From positions 121,313 through 185,312 of the forward strand of contig QKWP01000600.1 in assembly GCA_003550325.1 (NCBI GenBank): a DNA stretch of 64,000 nucleotides. Reading direction: 5' to 3'. Below, piece after piece: positions 1 to 12,024 of the stretch. The DNA comes from Gigaspora rosea (Eukaryota; Glomeromycota; Glomeromycetes; Diversisporales; Gigasporaceae). The position numbers were made by a program, and so were the translations under genes. How positions within the stretch are numbered: position 1 is the first letter of the stretch; each line of letters starts with the position of its first letter. Under the pieces are notes generated by a model. That model saw only the letters and a program-made list of their open reading frames with translations, ran no database searches and was not told the origin of the DNA.

Positions 1-48
1 GATCAAAAAAATATAATGTAATTTTTTTAGAAAAAATTGGCTAAAAAT

Positions 49-152
49 TGAACCAGTGGTCCAAATTTAATGATTTTGGTACCATTCGATTCGTCTCGGT
101 GAGAGGAGTCGAATGGTACCAATTTCATTTTATTTGAATCACTGTGTCACAA
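49..152. repeat. Palindromic 'TACCATTCG' module, copy 1
   Basis: A near-palindrome of about 100 bp. An outer part (ACCAGTGGTCC ... GAATCACTG) encloses GATTTTGGTACCATTCGATT, a centre CGTCTCGGTGAGAGG, and the mirrored GTCGAATGGTACC. Related copies occur at 21148, 34366, 35428, 35637, 44083, 44283, 57967 and 58544, within different kinds of element. No coding potential. Function unknown. Confidence 0.6.
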
Positions 153-1289
153 TATATTAAAGTTTTTGTAAAATTTTATATATAAACATACGGATTTTGA
201 AAAATTTTTTTATATAGTAGAGAGGGGGTCCAGCGCTACTATAAGGGGGTACATAACGTTATTTATGGATGCCCCCTTATATGTACCAAGTTTATTTATA
301 AAAATTTGGAACTTAATTCGTGATTTGTCTAAGAACTAGTAAAAAAACATAGTAAATAGTAGAGATATGTTTACTATGTATTTTTTGCTTTTTTTGAAAT
401 CTGCTGTTTCCCAAAGACAAACTGATTTTCTACTAAGTAAATATTTCTTTTACATTAAGTAAAAGTTGTAGCAAAGAAAGTTCTAATTATAATAGCAGTT
501 AAATCATTAAAATTGGCCCAATGGATCACGAGATATAAGCATTTTTGTCTTTGTGATTATATGTTGTTATAAAACGGGTTTTTAGGATAGCTAGTGATGT
601 AGCACAGAATAGATTTTGTGAATGTATAATTTATTTTATATAGTTAATATTTTATTATTATATATTTAATTATATTATTATTATATTAGTATATTTTATT
701 ATTGTATTATTATATATATTATAGTATATAAATATAGAAAAAGATTCTATTGGGTAAAAGAATGAGGCACAATAACTGCGCCACAAAACTGCGACTTGGT
801 TACACTAGATAACACAAGATTACACCAACTAATAACTTAGGTAATATGAGATGCAATATGACTACCTTCAATTATCTCTATATAACTACCCTAACTACCC
901 CCACACTAATATAGTGCGAGATACCTAAAGGCTTCCCAAACTTTAAAAGCAAATAGCATTTAATATAAAAATAATATCAAAAAAAATGTGCTGCTATTTT
1001 GTAGTTTAACTAATTTACTACAACTTAGCGGCTTTAATTTTTTAAAACTTATTATATATTTTCAATATATATGAGTTTAAAAGTGTGCTATTTTTATATG
1101 ATACAGAAAAAATTACCTCAAAATGGACAAGTCACGTGTTTTGGCTCACTCCTATTGGTTAATTTTAAAAATTAATTTTTAACCAATCAAAATGCAGAAT
1201 TTCAAAAAAACATCAAATTTGATTATAAATTTTTGAAAATAGAACAAGCTACATGACTTCTGCCTTTAAGTGTCCTGCACCGTACCTCT

Positions 1290-1480
1290 ACTTACCTTCA
1301 CACAAATATCCCTACCTACCTCTGGACAAATATTTCCATCTATCCTCATACAAATATCCCTATCTATCACCACACAAATGTCTTGTTTACCCCAAACAAA
1401 TATCTCTAATTACCTCTATACAAATATCTCTAACTATCTCTACAATAATATAGTAATTATCTCTAGTTATCCCTGCACAA
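1290..1480 (+). repeat. Minisatellite, about 27-bp unit, CACAAATATC core
   Basis: Six to seven degenerate repeats of CAAATATCYCTAMCTAYCTC with variable spacing. Two overlapping open frames run through it only because the repeat lacks stops. Not considered coding. Confidence 0.6.
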
Positions 1481-2095
1481 ATTAACAATAGAATTGTTAC
1501 ACCTTTTAGAATAAAAAAGTTATAAAAAGAAAGCATTTCTTCCTTCCTGCAAAAGTTAGAGTTCAATACCCTCACCTAGAATCTTAGCTTAGGATAATAT
1601 CCTTATCCCTTTATTACAATCTTGTAAAATGTAATATTCCCCCTCTAGAGTAATTCCTATAGGCAAGGCTTATTACCATCTTATATTATCTAATAAAATT
1701 ATATACTATCTTTATAATGAACCGTTTGCCTCCTGCTGTGAAGTAAAAAGTACACTTCACCGTTACCCCATGTATATTCATAAATACATCACTGCACCGG
1801 GTGACCTTGTTACTTTGCTATATTCAATACAAGAAGGCTATAACATTGTAACAATGTTTACTTTTTTGTTTATGCTATATAGTCGCAAAGACAAAAAAGC
1901 TTATATCTTGTGATTCACTGGCCAGTTTTAATGATTTATTGGCTACTATAAACAGAATTTTCTTCTTTACAATTTTTATTTAATTTAAAAGAGATGTTTA
2001 CTTAGTAGAAAATCGGTTTGTCCTTTGGGAAACTCCAGATTCCAAAAAAAGGAATAAATTTCCCACGATTTACTATGTTATTTCACTGGTTCTTA

Positions 2096-2259
2096 GAGGC
2101 ATGCTATTTATTACATAATTTTTACCATAGATATATGATCAGAGATAGTGATCACATCTATATATTATTAATCAATTAGAATTAGATAAAATGATCACAC
2201 CATACATAGGTAGAGGTGGCTACTAAGTAAAAACTATTACGTAATAAATAGCATGCCTC
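2096..2259. mobile_element. PIF/Harbinger-type MITE, 164 bp, TTA target duplication
   Basis: Terminal inverted repeats start GAGGCATGCTATTTATTAC and end with the exact complement GTAATAAATAGCATGCCTC. TTA flanks both ends (2093-2095 and 2260-2262). It interrupts the right arm of the surrounding foldback element: removing it restores the match to the left arm around GTCTAAGAAC. A 3-bp TTA duplication is the known habit of PIF/Harbinger elements. No coding capacity. Confidence 0.7.
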
Positions 2260-2439
2260 TTAGACAGATTACAAATTAAGTTTATAACTTACCGGATCTA
2301 ATCATGTTTATTCAAATTAAAACTCAGCAAGTGACTCCTACCAATCATAATCATAAATTGCCATTATTCGACAATTTTAGTCCAATAATATATACAGTAC
2401 TTATTCTTGTTATAGGTGGCAAATTGCTTGCTTTAATAG

Positions 2440-2935
2440 CATACTGATACACAAAGCAACCAAATTGCATATTTTAATTATATACACAAAAGTAGCCAAG
2501 TTTTATATATATAGGGTGGCCAAATTTAGTAGCCAAATTTAGTAAACATATTAGCCAAATTTAGTATATGGGGGTGAGTCAGTAGAAAAGGGACAAATCA
2601 TTTTTAGTAAAATTTTTTTAATTTTTAAATTAAAATATTTTGACAACTATTTAACAAATTTGCTAAAAATTTTTTTATTTTAATCTTAAAATTATATAGA
2701 ATTAAAATAAAAAAAAATTATTAAATTTATTAAGATAGTTGTTAAGATATTTAAGCCTAAAGTCAAGAAAACTTTTACTTAGAAAAATTTGTCTCTTTTC
2801 TACTGACTCACCCCATATATAGACCAGCCAAATTTAGTATATATAGGACAGTCAAATTTAGTATATATAGGGTAGCCAAATTTAGTATCTATAGAGTGGC
2901 CAAATTTAGTATATATAGGATGGCCAAATTTCATA
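2440..2935 (+). repeat. GCCAAATTTAGTATATA tandem repeat, interrupted
   Basis: About nine copies of a 20-30-bp unit with core GCCAAATTTAGTATATATAG. They lie on both sides of a 244-bp inverted-repeat element at 2571-2814, so the array was present before that insertion. Confidence 0.6.
2571..2814. mobile_element. MITE of 244 bp, GGGGTGAGTCAGTAGAAAAG termini
   Basis: The left end GGGGTGAGTCAGTAGAAAAG and the right end CTTTTCTACTGACTCACCCC are perfect inverted complements, continuing into GGACAAAT / ATTTGTCTC. The interior is AT-rich and non-coding. It sits within the GCCAAATTTAG tandem array. The target duplication is unclear because both flanks are TATAT-rich. Confidence 0.7.
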
Positions 2936-3179
2936 TTTAATTATAAAAATACTATAACTTTAACCTGCTATAACTTTTTTATAAATAGATTTAAAAAAAA
3001 TTAAAAACCATGAAAGTGTTTAGCTTGTTTTAATTTAACATTTTAAGATAGTATTTTTTGTTGAAGAAACTTAACCTATACCCTGGGGTAGAGGGCCTTA
3101 TCCTGTGTTTTCATGTGACTATGTTTATAATTTAATTAAACTAATCAATACAGAAAATTGCATGTTTTGCCCGTCGACA

Positions 3180-3725
3180 TTTTCGTAGTGCTCTTGTTGC
3201 TTTCGTCGTCGTTGTGTGATATTTTTTTTGTACTTTCGTTGTCATTCTTGCAGTGCTTTTGTAGCTTTTTTATAGTGCTTTCATCATTGTTTGGTAGTGT
3301 TTTTGGTCATTGTTTGGTGGTGTCTTTGGTCGTTGTTTGGTTCCTTTGGTGGTTCTTTTGGTCGTGCCTTTGGTCGTGCCTTTGTCGTCGTTTGGTGGTA
3401 CTTACATTGTAGTTTGGTGGTGTTTTGGGTCGTAGTTTGGTGGTGCTTTTGGTTATAGTTTGGTGGAGGCTTTTGGTCGTCGTTTGTTGGTGCTTTTCAT
3501 CGTAGTTTGTTGGTGCTTGAATCGTCGTTGGGTGGTGCTTTTGATCTGTTTGGTTGTGCTTTAATCGTTGTTTGGTGGTGCTTTTGGTCGTTGTTTGGTG
3601 GTGCTTTTGGTTGTAGATTGGTGGTTCTTTGATCATCATTTGTTGGTGTTCTTGGTCGTTGTTTGGTGGTACTTTCGTTGTTGCTTGGTGGAGTTTTTAA
3701 TTGTTGTTTGCTAGTCTTTTAGTCG
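3180..3725 (+). repeat. Degenerate GT-rich minisatellite (GGTCGTTGTTTGGTGGTGCT)
   Basis: Roughly 20 degenerate units of 21-24 bp with consensus TTTGGTCGTYGTTTGGTGGTGC. The minus strand stays open for 110 codons as a Thr/Lys/Gln/His-rich repeat because the unit length is near a multiple of three. Composition is strongly strand-asymmetric (G+T on +). I do not accept it as a gene without transcript evidence. Confidence 0.6.
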
Positions 3726-4867
3726 TTTGTTTTGTTATGCTTTTTTTACGATTTTTTTTACCTTTACTTTTTTTTTTGTACTTTTCGCTACTTGTATTTT
3801 TCTAATAAAAAATTATCTTTAATTAATAATTTTTTTTTTTCCAATAATTGGTTATATATCTCTATAAAAAAGAAACTATTCAAGTACTAAGTACCCAAAT
3901 TGATCCGCTATAACAACATTTCATTTCAAGTCGGAGCCCGAACTTGCTCGAACTTTGGTACCAAAGTACATCCAACTATCACTGACACCGGCATTGTATG
4001 CTATATCAAGATCGCTTTTTTCCTTCCTTTAAATTTTTTCTTCTTCACAAAGGGCATGAAAAAGGGTGAAAGAAAAAACAAACATAATAAAGAATGAATA
4101 CAAACAAAAGGGGTAACAAAAAAGGGAAAAACAAAAAACAAAAAAAAAAGAAAAGAAAACGGCAAAAAGAAAAAACAAAAGAGAGAAAAAATAAATCTAG
4201 ATAATAGTATAATCAAAGTCTATACTATGCTTATAAAAATTATACAGTATTGACTTAGATTTCGGTACTGTATCTAAAGTAAAACCTGTAGAAAAAACTA
4301 TATTTAGAGGTCGAAATATACCAATCAAAACTTTTCTAGAAGGCCTATCTATAGACGTCCGTCAGTCATTGTGATACATGTGAACACACTAGCAGCTGAG
4401 TGTTGTGATCTCTCGTGACTTCTCGTGACTTTAGTTTCCATTTTGGAGTAAGTAAACAATGTCAATCTTTTGGAGGGGGTAAGCTGAAATTCCCACTTTT
4501 TGGTAAAAGTTTTGTGAAAGCTATGTGGGAGGCTAAAAACCAATATAAAGAGAGTGTAGGAGTTTGCAAAGTATAGAATAGTATAGAAAACCAAGTGCTT
4601 GCTTCCACTAATGCTTCTACAAGTTTTTGATATGTACTTCCGGTATTCACCAGTTCTCCAAATAGTCCGAGGACTCGTCAAGCTTGCAACTACTATTCCT
4701 AGCCGCTACCAGAGAAGTTTTGTATGATATTTTCTATACTAACTAAACACTTTTGTTGCAGGTCCGTTTGGTGATTGTTGGTTTGAGGAATCATTGGAAT
4801 GAGATTAAGAAAATCATATTTCAAAGATGCTCTTTTTTTTTACTATTTTTTTAAAGAAGAATTAGCA
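3726..4867. other. No supported gene; low-complexity tracts
   Basis: Poly-T and poly-A rich sequence (3720-3850) and an A/AAAAAG-rich stretch (4040-4200). An open stretch on the minus strand (4681-4349, 110 codons) shows no family resemblance I can recognise. I cannot support a gene here. Confidence 0.4.
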
Positions 4868-5245
4868 ATTTGAATGTTATCAATTTTATTTGTTGGAACT
4901 AGACTGTTTGCACTATATAATTCTTTAATAGATTCTAATTTTGCTCTAAGTAACCTTGTTTAGCACCAAAAATTATACCATTTTAGTACATTTTATTTTT
5001 TAAAAAAATTGAAACAAATAATGTTTAATTTTGAATTTTTTATAAAAATTTTTAAAAATTAAACATTATTTTTTAAATTTTAAAAAAAGTAAAATAAAAT
5101 ATGCCAATTTAATATATTTTTTAATGCTAACAAGTTTACAGATGCAAGAAATTATATTCAATTAGTAAAATCTCAAGTAAAATAGTATTTTAATAATTTT
5201 ATTAATAAAATTATATAAAATACTATTATTCTATAAATAGAAATA
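4868..5245 (+). repeat. Dispersed repeat family 1, copy A
   Basis: About 350 bp that reappears in direct orientation at 6877-7200. Shared blocks are ACTTGTTTAGCAC(C/T)AAAAA, CATTTTAGTA, AAAATTTTTAAAATTAA, AACAAGTTTAC, CAATTAGTAAAAT and the mirror-like TTTTAATAATTTTATTAATAAAATTATA. Non-coding, probably two copies of one transposon-derived repeat. Confidence 0.55.
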
Positions 5246-6640
5246 ATTTATACATTGCACGTGTGATGAGGGTTTCTGCTTTGGCTTCTTTGACTGTTTT
5301 TTTAATATTGTCGCACCTGCTGCAGATCATAAAATCAGGTGTAACGTAAAAATCAAAACAATTAAAATATCCTATTTTTTCATTAGATAGGATTAGGGTG
5401 AGTAATGGTACAAATATTTATTAAGGTAGTCACTATCCATGGCATTACAGCAATGACGTTGAGGTCATACTACCTTTAGATTAAATTGCCGTCATGTGTG
5501 GTAGTAGAGTAGTGGGCCATGAGTAATGACTTACGCCGTGAGTGATCCTGTATACTATGAGTGGTGCCATAATGATCTCAAATAATAATGCCATTTATAT
5601 TTAAAACTATATAGATAGGGTTGAGTGTTGTCGTTCTCATTTTTTAATGTCCTTATTCTTTGGGATGCTACACTGTCTGGCTAGGCCCAAAACAAACCCG
5701 AAAAAATATTTTGAAAAAAAGCTGGCCGGGCCGGGCTTTATTTTAAAATTAGTCCCGATTTTATTATTAAAATCATGAGCCCTCACTGCTAAGATTATAA
5801 ATTTAATGTTGAAGTTACTCATCACAAACGGTTAAACTCATGAATCTGCCCATTGTTTATTGTTGAAATTATTAACCCGCGAGCAGGGTTGGCAATGGAG
5901 CCAATAGAGCCAATGGGGCTCAATGGTTATGCGAATGAAGCCCAAAAAATTAGTATCTATTGGCTCCATTTAGAGCTTCATTAATTGGTATTGAAAGCCC
6001 CATGTTTTATCTAACAAAATTCAGTTAGTTAGACTAGCCACTTATCCTACGTTGGAATATTCTGATTGGTCGATATTGTGATGGATAGACATTAGATTTT
6101 TAATATGAATAAAAGCTATCAAAATGTTGAAAAAAAATGAGAATTTTTTTGGGCTAAAGCGAAGGGTAGCTTCTATTCGGGCCTAATTTTACTATTAAAA
6201 CATAATAACCTTTTCAAATTCTTTGAGTCCAAAATCGTGGGGTAGCTTTTATTCAGTAACATACGGTATATAGGATTACTATAAAGTGTATATGTTTGGC
6301 ATTTTCTCATATCAAAAATTTTCTTTGCTTTTATAATGACTTGAGTGTTAATAATATTCTTACTGCGCTAATATTATTATCATGCCTCTAATATTAAAGT
6401 TAATTTATTCAAGAAATATTTTTATTTAAGAATATTGTATGGCAAATAGATACAAAACAGATCTATACTACGATATATGGCACTTATACGGCATATAGCA
6501 CTTATACGGCATACAGCATTTGTACAGCATATGGCAATTCTATTTATACAGCAAAATGTACCATATAACGTAGTAGTTGTGTCGAGGGTAGCTACCCTCA
6601 AGATTTTAAATGGTTGCACCTCTAAGGGAGAGGTATAGAT
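5246..6640. other. No supported gene; remnants of GC-richer MITE-like sequence
   Basis: Mostly AT-rich non-coding sequence. Two short GC-richer patches look like decayed hAT-type ends: around 5664-5780 (CCGGGCCGGGC) and 5885-6010 (CAGGGTTGGCAATGGAGCC). I could not pair them with a second end or a target duplication. At 6475-6550 there is a short CACTTATACGGCATA repeat. No coding sequence. Confidence 0.4.
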
Positions 6641-6657
6641 TGTGTGTATGGGCGAGA

Positions 6658-6860
6658 GAGAGGTTTTTATAGTAAAATTTTGCAAGGAATTTTTTTTGTT
6701 AGAATCCTAAAAGTAGTTTCATATACTCAATTTTAAGTTATAGACGATTTTTGACAAAACAAACATTTGTTTTGAATTTTTCAATTGTGTAACGTTACAC
6801 TTGATCTTGAAATTTGATTGGGAGAGCAACATATAAGGCGCATCGCATGGGGCAATGAAT
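6658..6860 (+). repeat. Dispersed repeat family 2, copy A
   Basis: Shares with 58262-58480 the blocks TTTTGCAAGGAATTTTTTTT, GTTACACYTGATCTT, AAATTTRATTGG and GCATCGCAT. Same orientation in both places. Non-coding. Confidence 0.5.
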
Positions 6861-6876
6861 AAATTTACTTCTATAA

Positions 6877-7200
6877 ATATTATTAATTGGTTCTAACTTT
6901 TTTTCTAAATAAACTTGTTTAGCACTAAAAAAATATATCATTTTAGTATATTTTATTTTATTTCTTTTAAAATTTAAAATAAAGATACTTAATTTTAAAA
7001 TTTTTAAAATTAAGCATCCTTTCTTCAAATTTTAAGAAAAATTAGATAAAATATGTTGATTGATATAGTTTTTGATTTTGAACAAGTTTACTTAGTACAA
7101 GAAGTTATGATCAATTAGTAAAATTTTAAGTAATATAACATTTTTTAATAATTTTATTAATAAAATTATACAAATTGCTATTATTCTCTAAATTTTACTA
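6877..7200 (+). repeat. Dispersed repeat family 1, copy B
   Basis: Direct repeat of 4868-5245 with moderate divergence. Both copies end in an AT-rich near-palindrome around TTTTATTAATAAAATTATA. Confidence 0.55.
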
Positions 7201-7386
7201 ATTGATTCTTATTTCTCATTCTCAGTAAACTTGTTCAGCATTCAAAAATACATATATGTATATTTTGACTCAGACTAGTTTGCAACTTCAGATCAGACCA
7301 GCCAAATTTATAATTGAGTTTAAGTCTGATTTGAAGTTTGAAATTAGTAAAATTAAGAGTTTGAGTCTAGTTTGAACCCTGGACTA

Positions 7387-7625
7387 TATATGAGGACGAA
7401 AGCATTTCGGGTTTGAAAACCATAAAATTAAAATTTGAAGACGAAATTGTTTTTGACCTATTTTACTTAAAAGACGAAATTATTTGATACTTTTTTTGAA
7501 TAGACGAAATTATAAGGAACATATCTATATAAATTTTATTTGCTCTTTCTTATAAAAAATTTTAATTTTCTCTAATGAAGACAAAATAGGCCTTTTCCAA
7601 AAATCAATTTCAGTGGCATCACTAT
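7387..7625 (+). mobile_element. 239-bp MITE, copy 1, 9-bp target duplication CCTGGACTA
   Basis: Starts TATATGAGGACGAAAGC and ends GGCATCACTAT, flanked on both sides by CCTGGACTA (7378-7386 and 7626-7634). A second copy at 49853-50090 is similar along its whole length and has its own duplication. Sub-motif GACGAAATTAT recurs four times inside. The 9-bp duplication fits MULE-type insertion better than hAT. Inverted repeats at the ends are weak. No coding sequence. Confidence 0.7.
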
Positions 7626-7665
7626 CCTGGACTAAACTAGACCAAACCCGAACTCAGATCTAGGA

Positions 7666-7880
7666 ACACTAGGTAGTTGGAAAATTAAAATGAACTGAAC
7701 ATGTTCATGAACTTTTGAACTGAACTTGAACAGAACCTGGACTAGCTATAAAAGTTCAATATTTAACTGAAACTTGAACAACATTTAAAAAAATGTTCAA
7801 GTTTAGTTCAGTTCAAAATTGAACTGAACCTGAACTTATCTAAAGTTCAGTTCAGTTCAGTTCATAGGAACCCTACTTAA
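7666..7880. repeat. GAACTGAAC palindromic repeat cluster
   Basis: A dozen copies of GTTCAGTTC or its complement GAACTGAAC in both orientations, allowing a strong hairpin. The right side ends GAACCCTA and the left side starts TAGGAACAC, resembling hAT-type ends, but no matching 8-bp flank is visible. Confidence 0.5.
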
Positions 7881-10392
7881 TACTGTATATATATAGCATC
7901 TTTTATATTTTTCTATATTTTTTTATATTTTTTTTTTAAAAAAAAATTATTTTAATCAATTATATAATTATTTTAAAGTAATACAATAATTATATTTTTG
8001 ATATATTAATAGTTATATATATAATCAAAAACGTAAGGTTATGTCCGCATTTGCGTAGTTGTGTCTTTGATTCACTTATTATTTTGTACTTTAGCAAGAC
8101 ACTAATCATCGAACACACAACGCAACTAGTAGTGATTTACTATTATAATTTATAATCTACAACCTTACACGCGGTCAAAATGTCAAGCGAATGTTTTTAA
8201 AAAAAATTTTTTTTTTTAAACTTTATAAATAAGTATCGTTGGCCACTGCATGTAATACCTGTGTATTATCGTTATATAAATTATAAATTATATTTAGGGG
8301 ATATAGACTTCTACTGTATGTCATGAAAAGTAATAAATCAATGACGGTATACGGAAACCATTTAAAAGTCTAAGGAGCTTTCAAGAACCTAAATTATAGG
8401 TCGGAACTCAATTTTTAATAAATGGAAAATAACTATTCGGTCAAGCGAATTCATTATCACGATGAAAAAAAAAGACCATCTTTTTTTATTGTTCGGAGCG
8501 TAGAACCTCCGCATCTATTTTTAGATCAGATGATCATCAATTTATCTAATTCATCGGTTCTATTTTTAACTAATAGCCAAAAAATAAATTCCTAGCTCCG
8601 GACACTAACAGTGTCTATTTTTCTAGTCCAGAAGTCATAGAGTTGTGCCGATTGGCTAAAATTTAATATCTGCATTTCGCAACATGAGTTTTTGGCAAAA
8701 TTATCGTAAGGATTACTTCAATTAATCATAGTACTTGTGCACGATCTTTATAACTAACCAAACACATTAAGAGAGAAGGGAGATGCTAGAGAGCACTTAA
8801 GTAAGGACATATGAGCACTGTTCAATAGAAACAGGGGAAATCTCTTTATAAATCTGGTCAAATTGATCAGATTTAAAAAGAGATTTCCTCCTTTTTTATT
8901 GAAAAGTGCACATATGTATGACGCGAAATGAGGGGGGATTAGATTATCAATCATGCGACTTACTCCCAAAATTTATTTGACGAAATAAAATTTGCGAATT
9001 TTAATAAATCAAATAATCCAGGATTTTTTTTTTTTTTATCTACTTTGAAATTTAAATTTTAAAGGTGACATTTCAAAAATTGACAATTATTAAATTTTAT
9101 ATCAATTTCGTTCACGTAGAAATCAATTCTATATTCTGGCTTAAGATGTTTTGTGGCATCTACTATGCATTTCCCCATGAGCACTTTCAATGAGTTATTT
9201 TGCTAAAAATTAGCGTCACATCGCATCGCATAAACAAGAATCTCTAATTAATATAGATATGTATGTATATATATATATATCCTATTGCGGATGACATGCA
9301 TTTTTGAGGCTTGCTTGCTTTCACTAACTTAATAAAGTGAACTCAAAAGTACTTACGTATGTAGTGAATCAAAATTTAGTTCCGATAACTATAAAATAGT
9401 AATCTTTACGCCGTGTGCAGTTAGGAAATAATATAAAGATGACGCCGTGTGCAGCTAGGAAATAAATTGTTCGTGTATAATTTAATATAAAGATGATTAG
9501 TATAATTAGTATAGCAATAACGGTTATAAACGGTTATAAACAGTTATAGGAAATTCAGCAATCCGGGGAGGCTCAGAATAACATCAATAATCATTTCCAT
9601 TATAATTTCCATTATAACTTCCATTATAAATTCCATTATTGTACTACATACCGATATTGGTATTTGATTTCTCTAAATGTAGCGGTATTATGATAAAATA
9701 CAGGTTTTTTCACCTTTTACTATATGATCATTGACATTCAAATCGGACCAGGGTGATACCATGGGTATCTTTTTTCATTGGCGTAATAAATATAAACAGC
9801 AATCTTTTGTGATTTTACTCGATTTAAACATGGAATTTAGTAAGCACTTACCTAATTACAGCTGATATAGTTTGAAAGTTTGGCTAATTATAAGGTTCAG
9901 CCAATTATGGACTAAGGAGGTAAGGGAAATAATTTTTTTGGATGGTGAATATGTAAGTAAACACCTTTTTGCAAACGATAGATCAACTAATAAATATGTT
10001 TTTTTTTATTTTATAAAAATTTAATTATAATTATGACGTTAAATAGGACAAAAATTTTGTAAGAGAAATCGACTTTGACGTTAAGTAAACTTAATAAAGT
10101 AAAGTAACAAAAAATCCAGCAATTCACGTTACATCTGATCTTGTGAATTTAATTTTCCTTATTTAAGGTTTTGTACTACTTGCAGAAATAAGTAGTTACA
10201 AGTATCTATACTATAATTAAAATTGTGTACATTAAAAATTAATATTTACGAGTACGATTATCAAATTTAATTTAAATATTTATTTATTACAGTATTATAC
10301 CTCAAATTATAAAAAGGGAAGAATTTCATATTTTTTTAATTCACACGAAAGAAACAAAAGGAAATTTTTTGTTTTTTTATTTTTTTTATATA
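7881..10392. other. No supported gene; intergenic sequence with a hairpin and short repeats
   Basis: AT-rich sequence upstream of the DUF300 gene. Visible items: a hairpin of about 110 bp at 8808-8917 (arms CATATG..GCAC and GTGCACATATG, with GAAATCTCTTT / AAAGAGATTTC inside); a 33-bp duplication with CGCCGTGTGCAG at 9406-9470; a TTTCCATTATAA repeat at 9585-9645. No promoter could be assigned with confidence. Confidence 0.4.
8808..8917. repeat. Hairpin-forming palindrome
   Basis: Two arms of about 50 nt: CATATGAGCACTGTTCAATA / TATTGAAAAGTGCACATATG outside and GGGGAAATCTCTTTATAAAT / TTTAAAAAGAGATTTCCTCC inside, separated by a few bases. Probably a very small foldback MITE. Confidence 0.55.
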
Positions 10393-12024
10393 ATGAGTTT
10401 TAATCGTAGTTGCCCCGTACATAATAAAGATGAAACAGATCCAACAAAATTTTGGGATGATGGGTTACATTGGGATGGTAATTAAAAATTTTAGAAATTA
10501 TTTATCGTAAGAAACCTTTTTTTTTTTTTTACTCACTCATATTTTGGAATTAGCCCACAGAATAGGATGGACTATTTCGGGTGTATTTGCACTAGTTGCA
10601 ACATTAGTTTCGTTTTATTTGATTTTTAAACATTTACAAAATTATAATAAGGTTTTGTATTATACTTTGCTTTTTAATATTTTATAAATATATATATATA
10701 TATATATATCATAAATTGAAATATATGTTTTATGTTTTAAAATTTCATTTACGATAATAGCCAAATCATCAACGATACATTATTCGCATTATTCTTATGG
10801 TTCCGATATATGCTATCATCTCCTGGTTATCTTATAGATACTTCCGTTATAGTACTTACTATGAAACAATTCGAGATTGTTATGAAGCATTTGCTATTGC
10901 AGCATTTTTTGCTTTACTTACACAATTTGTTGGTGAATCACACGAAGAACAAAAAAAAATGTTACGTACTCGTGAAAAACAAAGTCTTCCATTTCCTTTT
11001 TGTTGCTTTAGATATAATCCAGCCAAACATAAGTTCCTTATCCTTGTAAAATGGGGTATATTACAATATGTTATAATGAAACCTATAATTACACTTATTT
11101 CACTTATTACCGAAGCTTTTGGGGTTTTTTGCGCGGAAAGTTTGAGTTTTGCTTTTGCTAGGGTTTATATGAAGATAATAACATTCATTTGTGTAACTGT
11201 TGCGATGTATGCTTTGGTGTGTTAAGTTTAACTTTATATACTTTCCTATACTTTCATTTAAAATTTACGTGCTACTTACCTTTAAATTTTTATCATTATA
11301 GGTGGTATTTTATTTAACTATTCGTGAAGATATTAAAGACGAAAAGCCATTTTTAAAATTCCTTTGTATAAAATTAGTCATTTTCTTTTCGTTTTGGCAA
11401 TCCATAGTTCTTGCTATTATTGCTGACTTAGGTAACTATTCCTTAATCTCTCATTTAAAAAAAAAAAAAAACTTAAAAACATTAATATCCTTAACATTTT
11501 TCGATTTAATCTTTAATATTTAAATAGGTATAATTAAAGAGACCCAATATTGGTATTTATACTTTTCATAATTTCATAATTAAATTTCTTTATTTTCTAA
11601 ATAAATATGATACTGATAAATTAAACTTGTATAATCATTCTTTCATAATAGGACAAGTGCAAATGTCAGTGGAGGTTTAGCCGCCATGTTAGTCTGTATA
11701 GAAATGGCTGTCTTTTCAGTTCTACACATAATTGCATTTCCTTATCAACGGTATGAAGAAGACAAAAAAATTCCAATATCAAAAGGATTAGTGGATGCTT
11801 TTAATCCAATTGATATTTGGAGAGAACTTGTATATATTTGGATCTATTTTAAGGATAAAATTACTGGAAAACAAACACCCAGAGCTAAATCATTTATGGA
11901 CATTGAGAATGCTATTAAAGGTGATTCAACTAATGGAAAGCAACCATCCAAAGCTAATTCAGATATTGAAAGTGCTTATATTAGAGATGATAAAGACAAA
12001 ACGAGTGAAAAAGTAGAAAAATGA
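10393..12024 (+). CDS. TMEM184 / DUF300 (organic solute transporter alpha-like) membrane protein
   Basis: Six exons: 10393-10477, 10554-10651, 10761-11216, 11302-11431, 11528-11552 and 11652-12024. Together they give 388 codons plus TGA, with phase kept at every junction. All introns start GT and end AG and are 76-109 nt. Membrane segments lie at about residues 32-53 and 66-85, with several more up to about 280. Family signatures are visible: NHQRYIIRIILMVPIYA followed by ISWLSYRYFRYS (residues 63-91), YETIRDCYEAF (95-105), PFCCF (140-144), LQYVIMKP (162-169) and the REDI/KPFLKF stretch in exon 4. The charged C-terminal tail (about 80 residues) is likely cytosolic. Members of this family (Pfam Solute_trans_a) are seven-span proteins of endomembranes or vacuoles with poorly defined substrates. 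The fourth and fifth exons could be missed because the fifth is only 25 nt. The gene looks intact. Its neighbour at 13030 converges on it. The start codon is the first ATG and gives a hydrophilic N-terminus of 28 residues. Confidence 0.9.

Larger units (their letters stand above)
310..2285. mobile_element. Foldback element of about 2 kb with long inverted arms
   Basis: The left arm (about 310-570) reappears inverted at about 1850-2285. Shared blocks include GTCTAAGAAC, CATAGTAAAT, TTTCCCAAAGACAAAC, TTTCTACTAAGTAAA and the TTTGTCTTTGTG region. The right arm is cut by a small TTA-flanked element at 2096-2259. The interior has no transposase-like reading frame; it holds an AT-rich stretch, a minisatellite and small hairpins. 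This is the pattern of a non-autonomous foldback DNA element. The outer ends are approximate and I could not define a target duplication. Confidence 0.55.

Noticed and set aside
3307..3639. 110-codon Thr/Lys/Gln-rich minus-strand frame
   Set aside because: It lies entirely in a degenerate GT-rich minisatellite with no start context, no domain and no conserved neighbours.
4349..4681. 110- and 62-codon minus-strand frames
   Set aside because: No recognisable domain, no splice context and a composition not clearly different from non-coding sequence. Could be revisited with transcripts.
5885..6010. hAT MITE starting CAGGGTTGGCAATGG
   Set aside because: No matching right end or 8-bp duplication was found, so it is only noted as a remnant.
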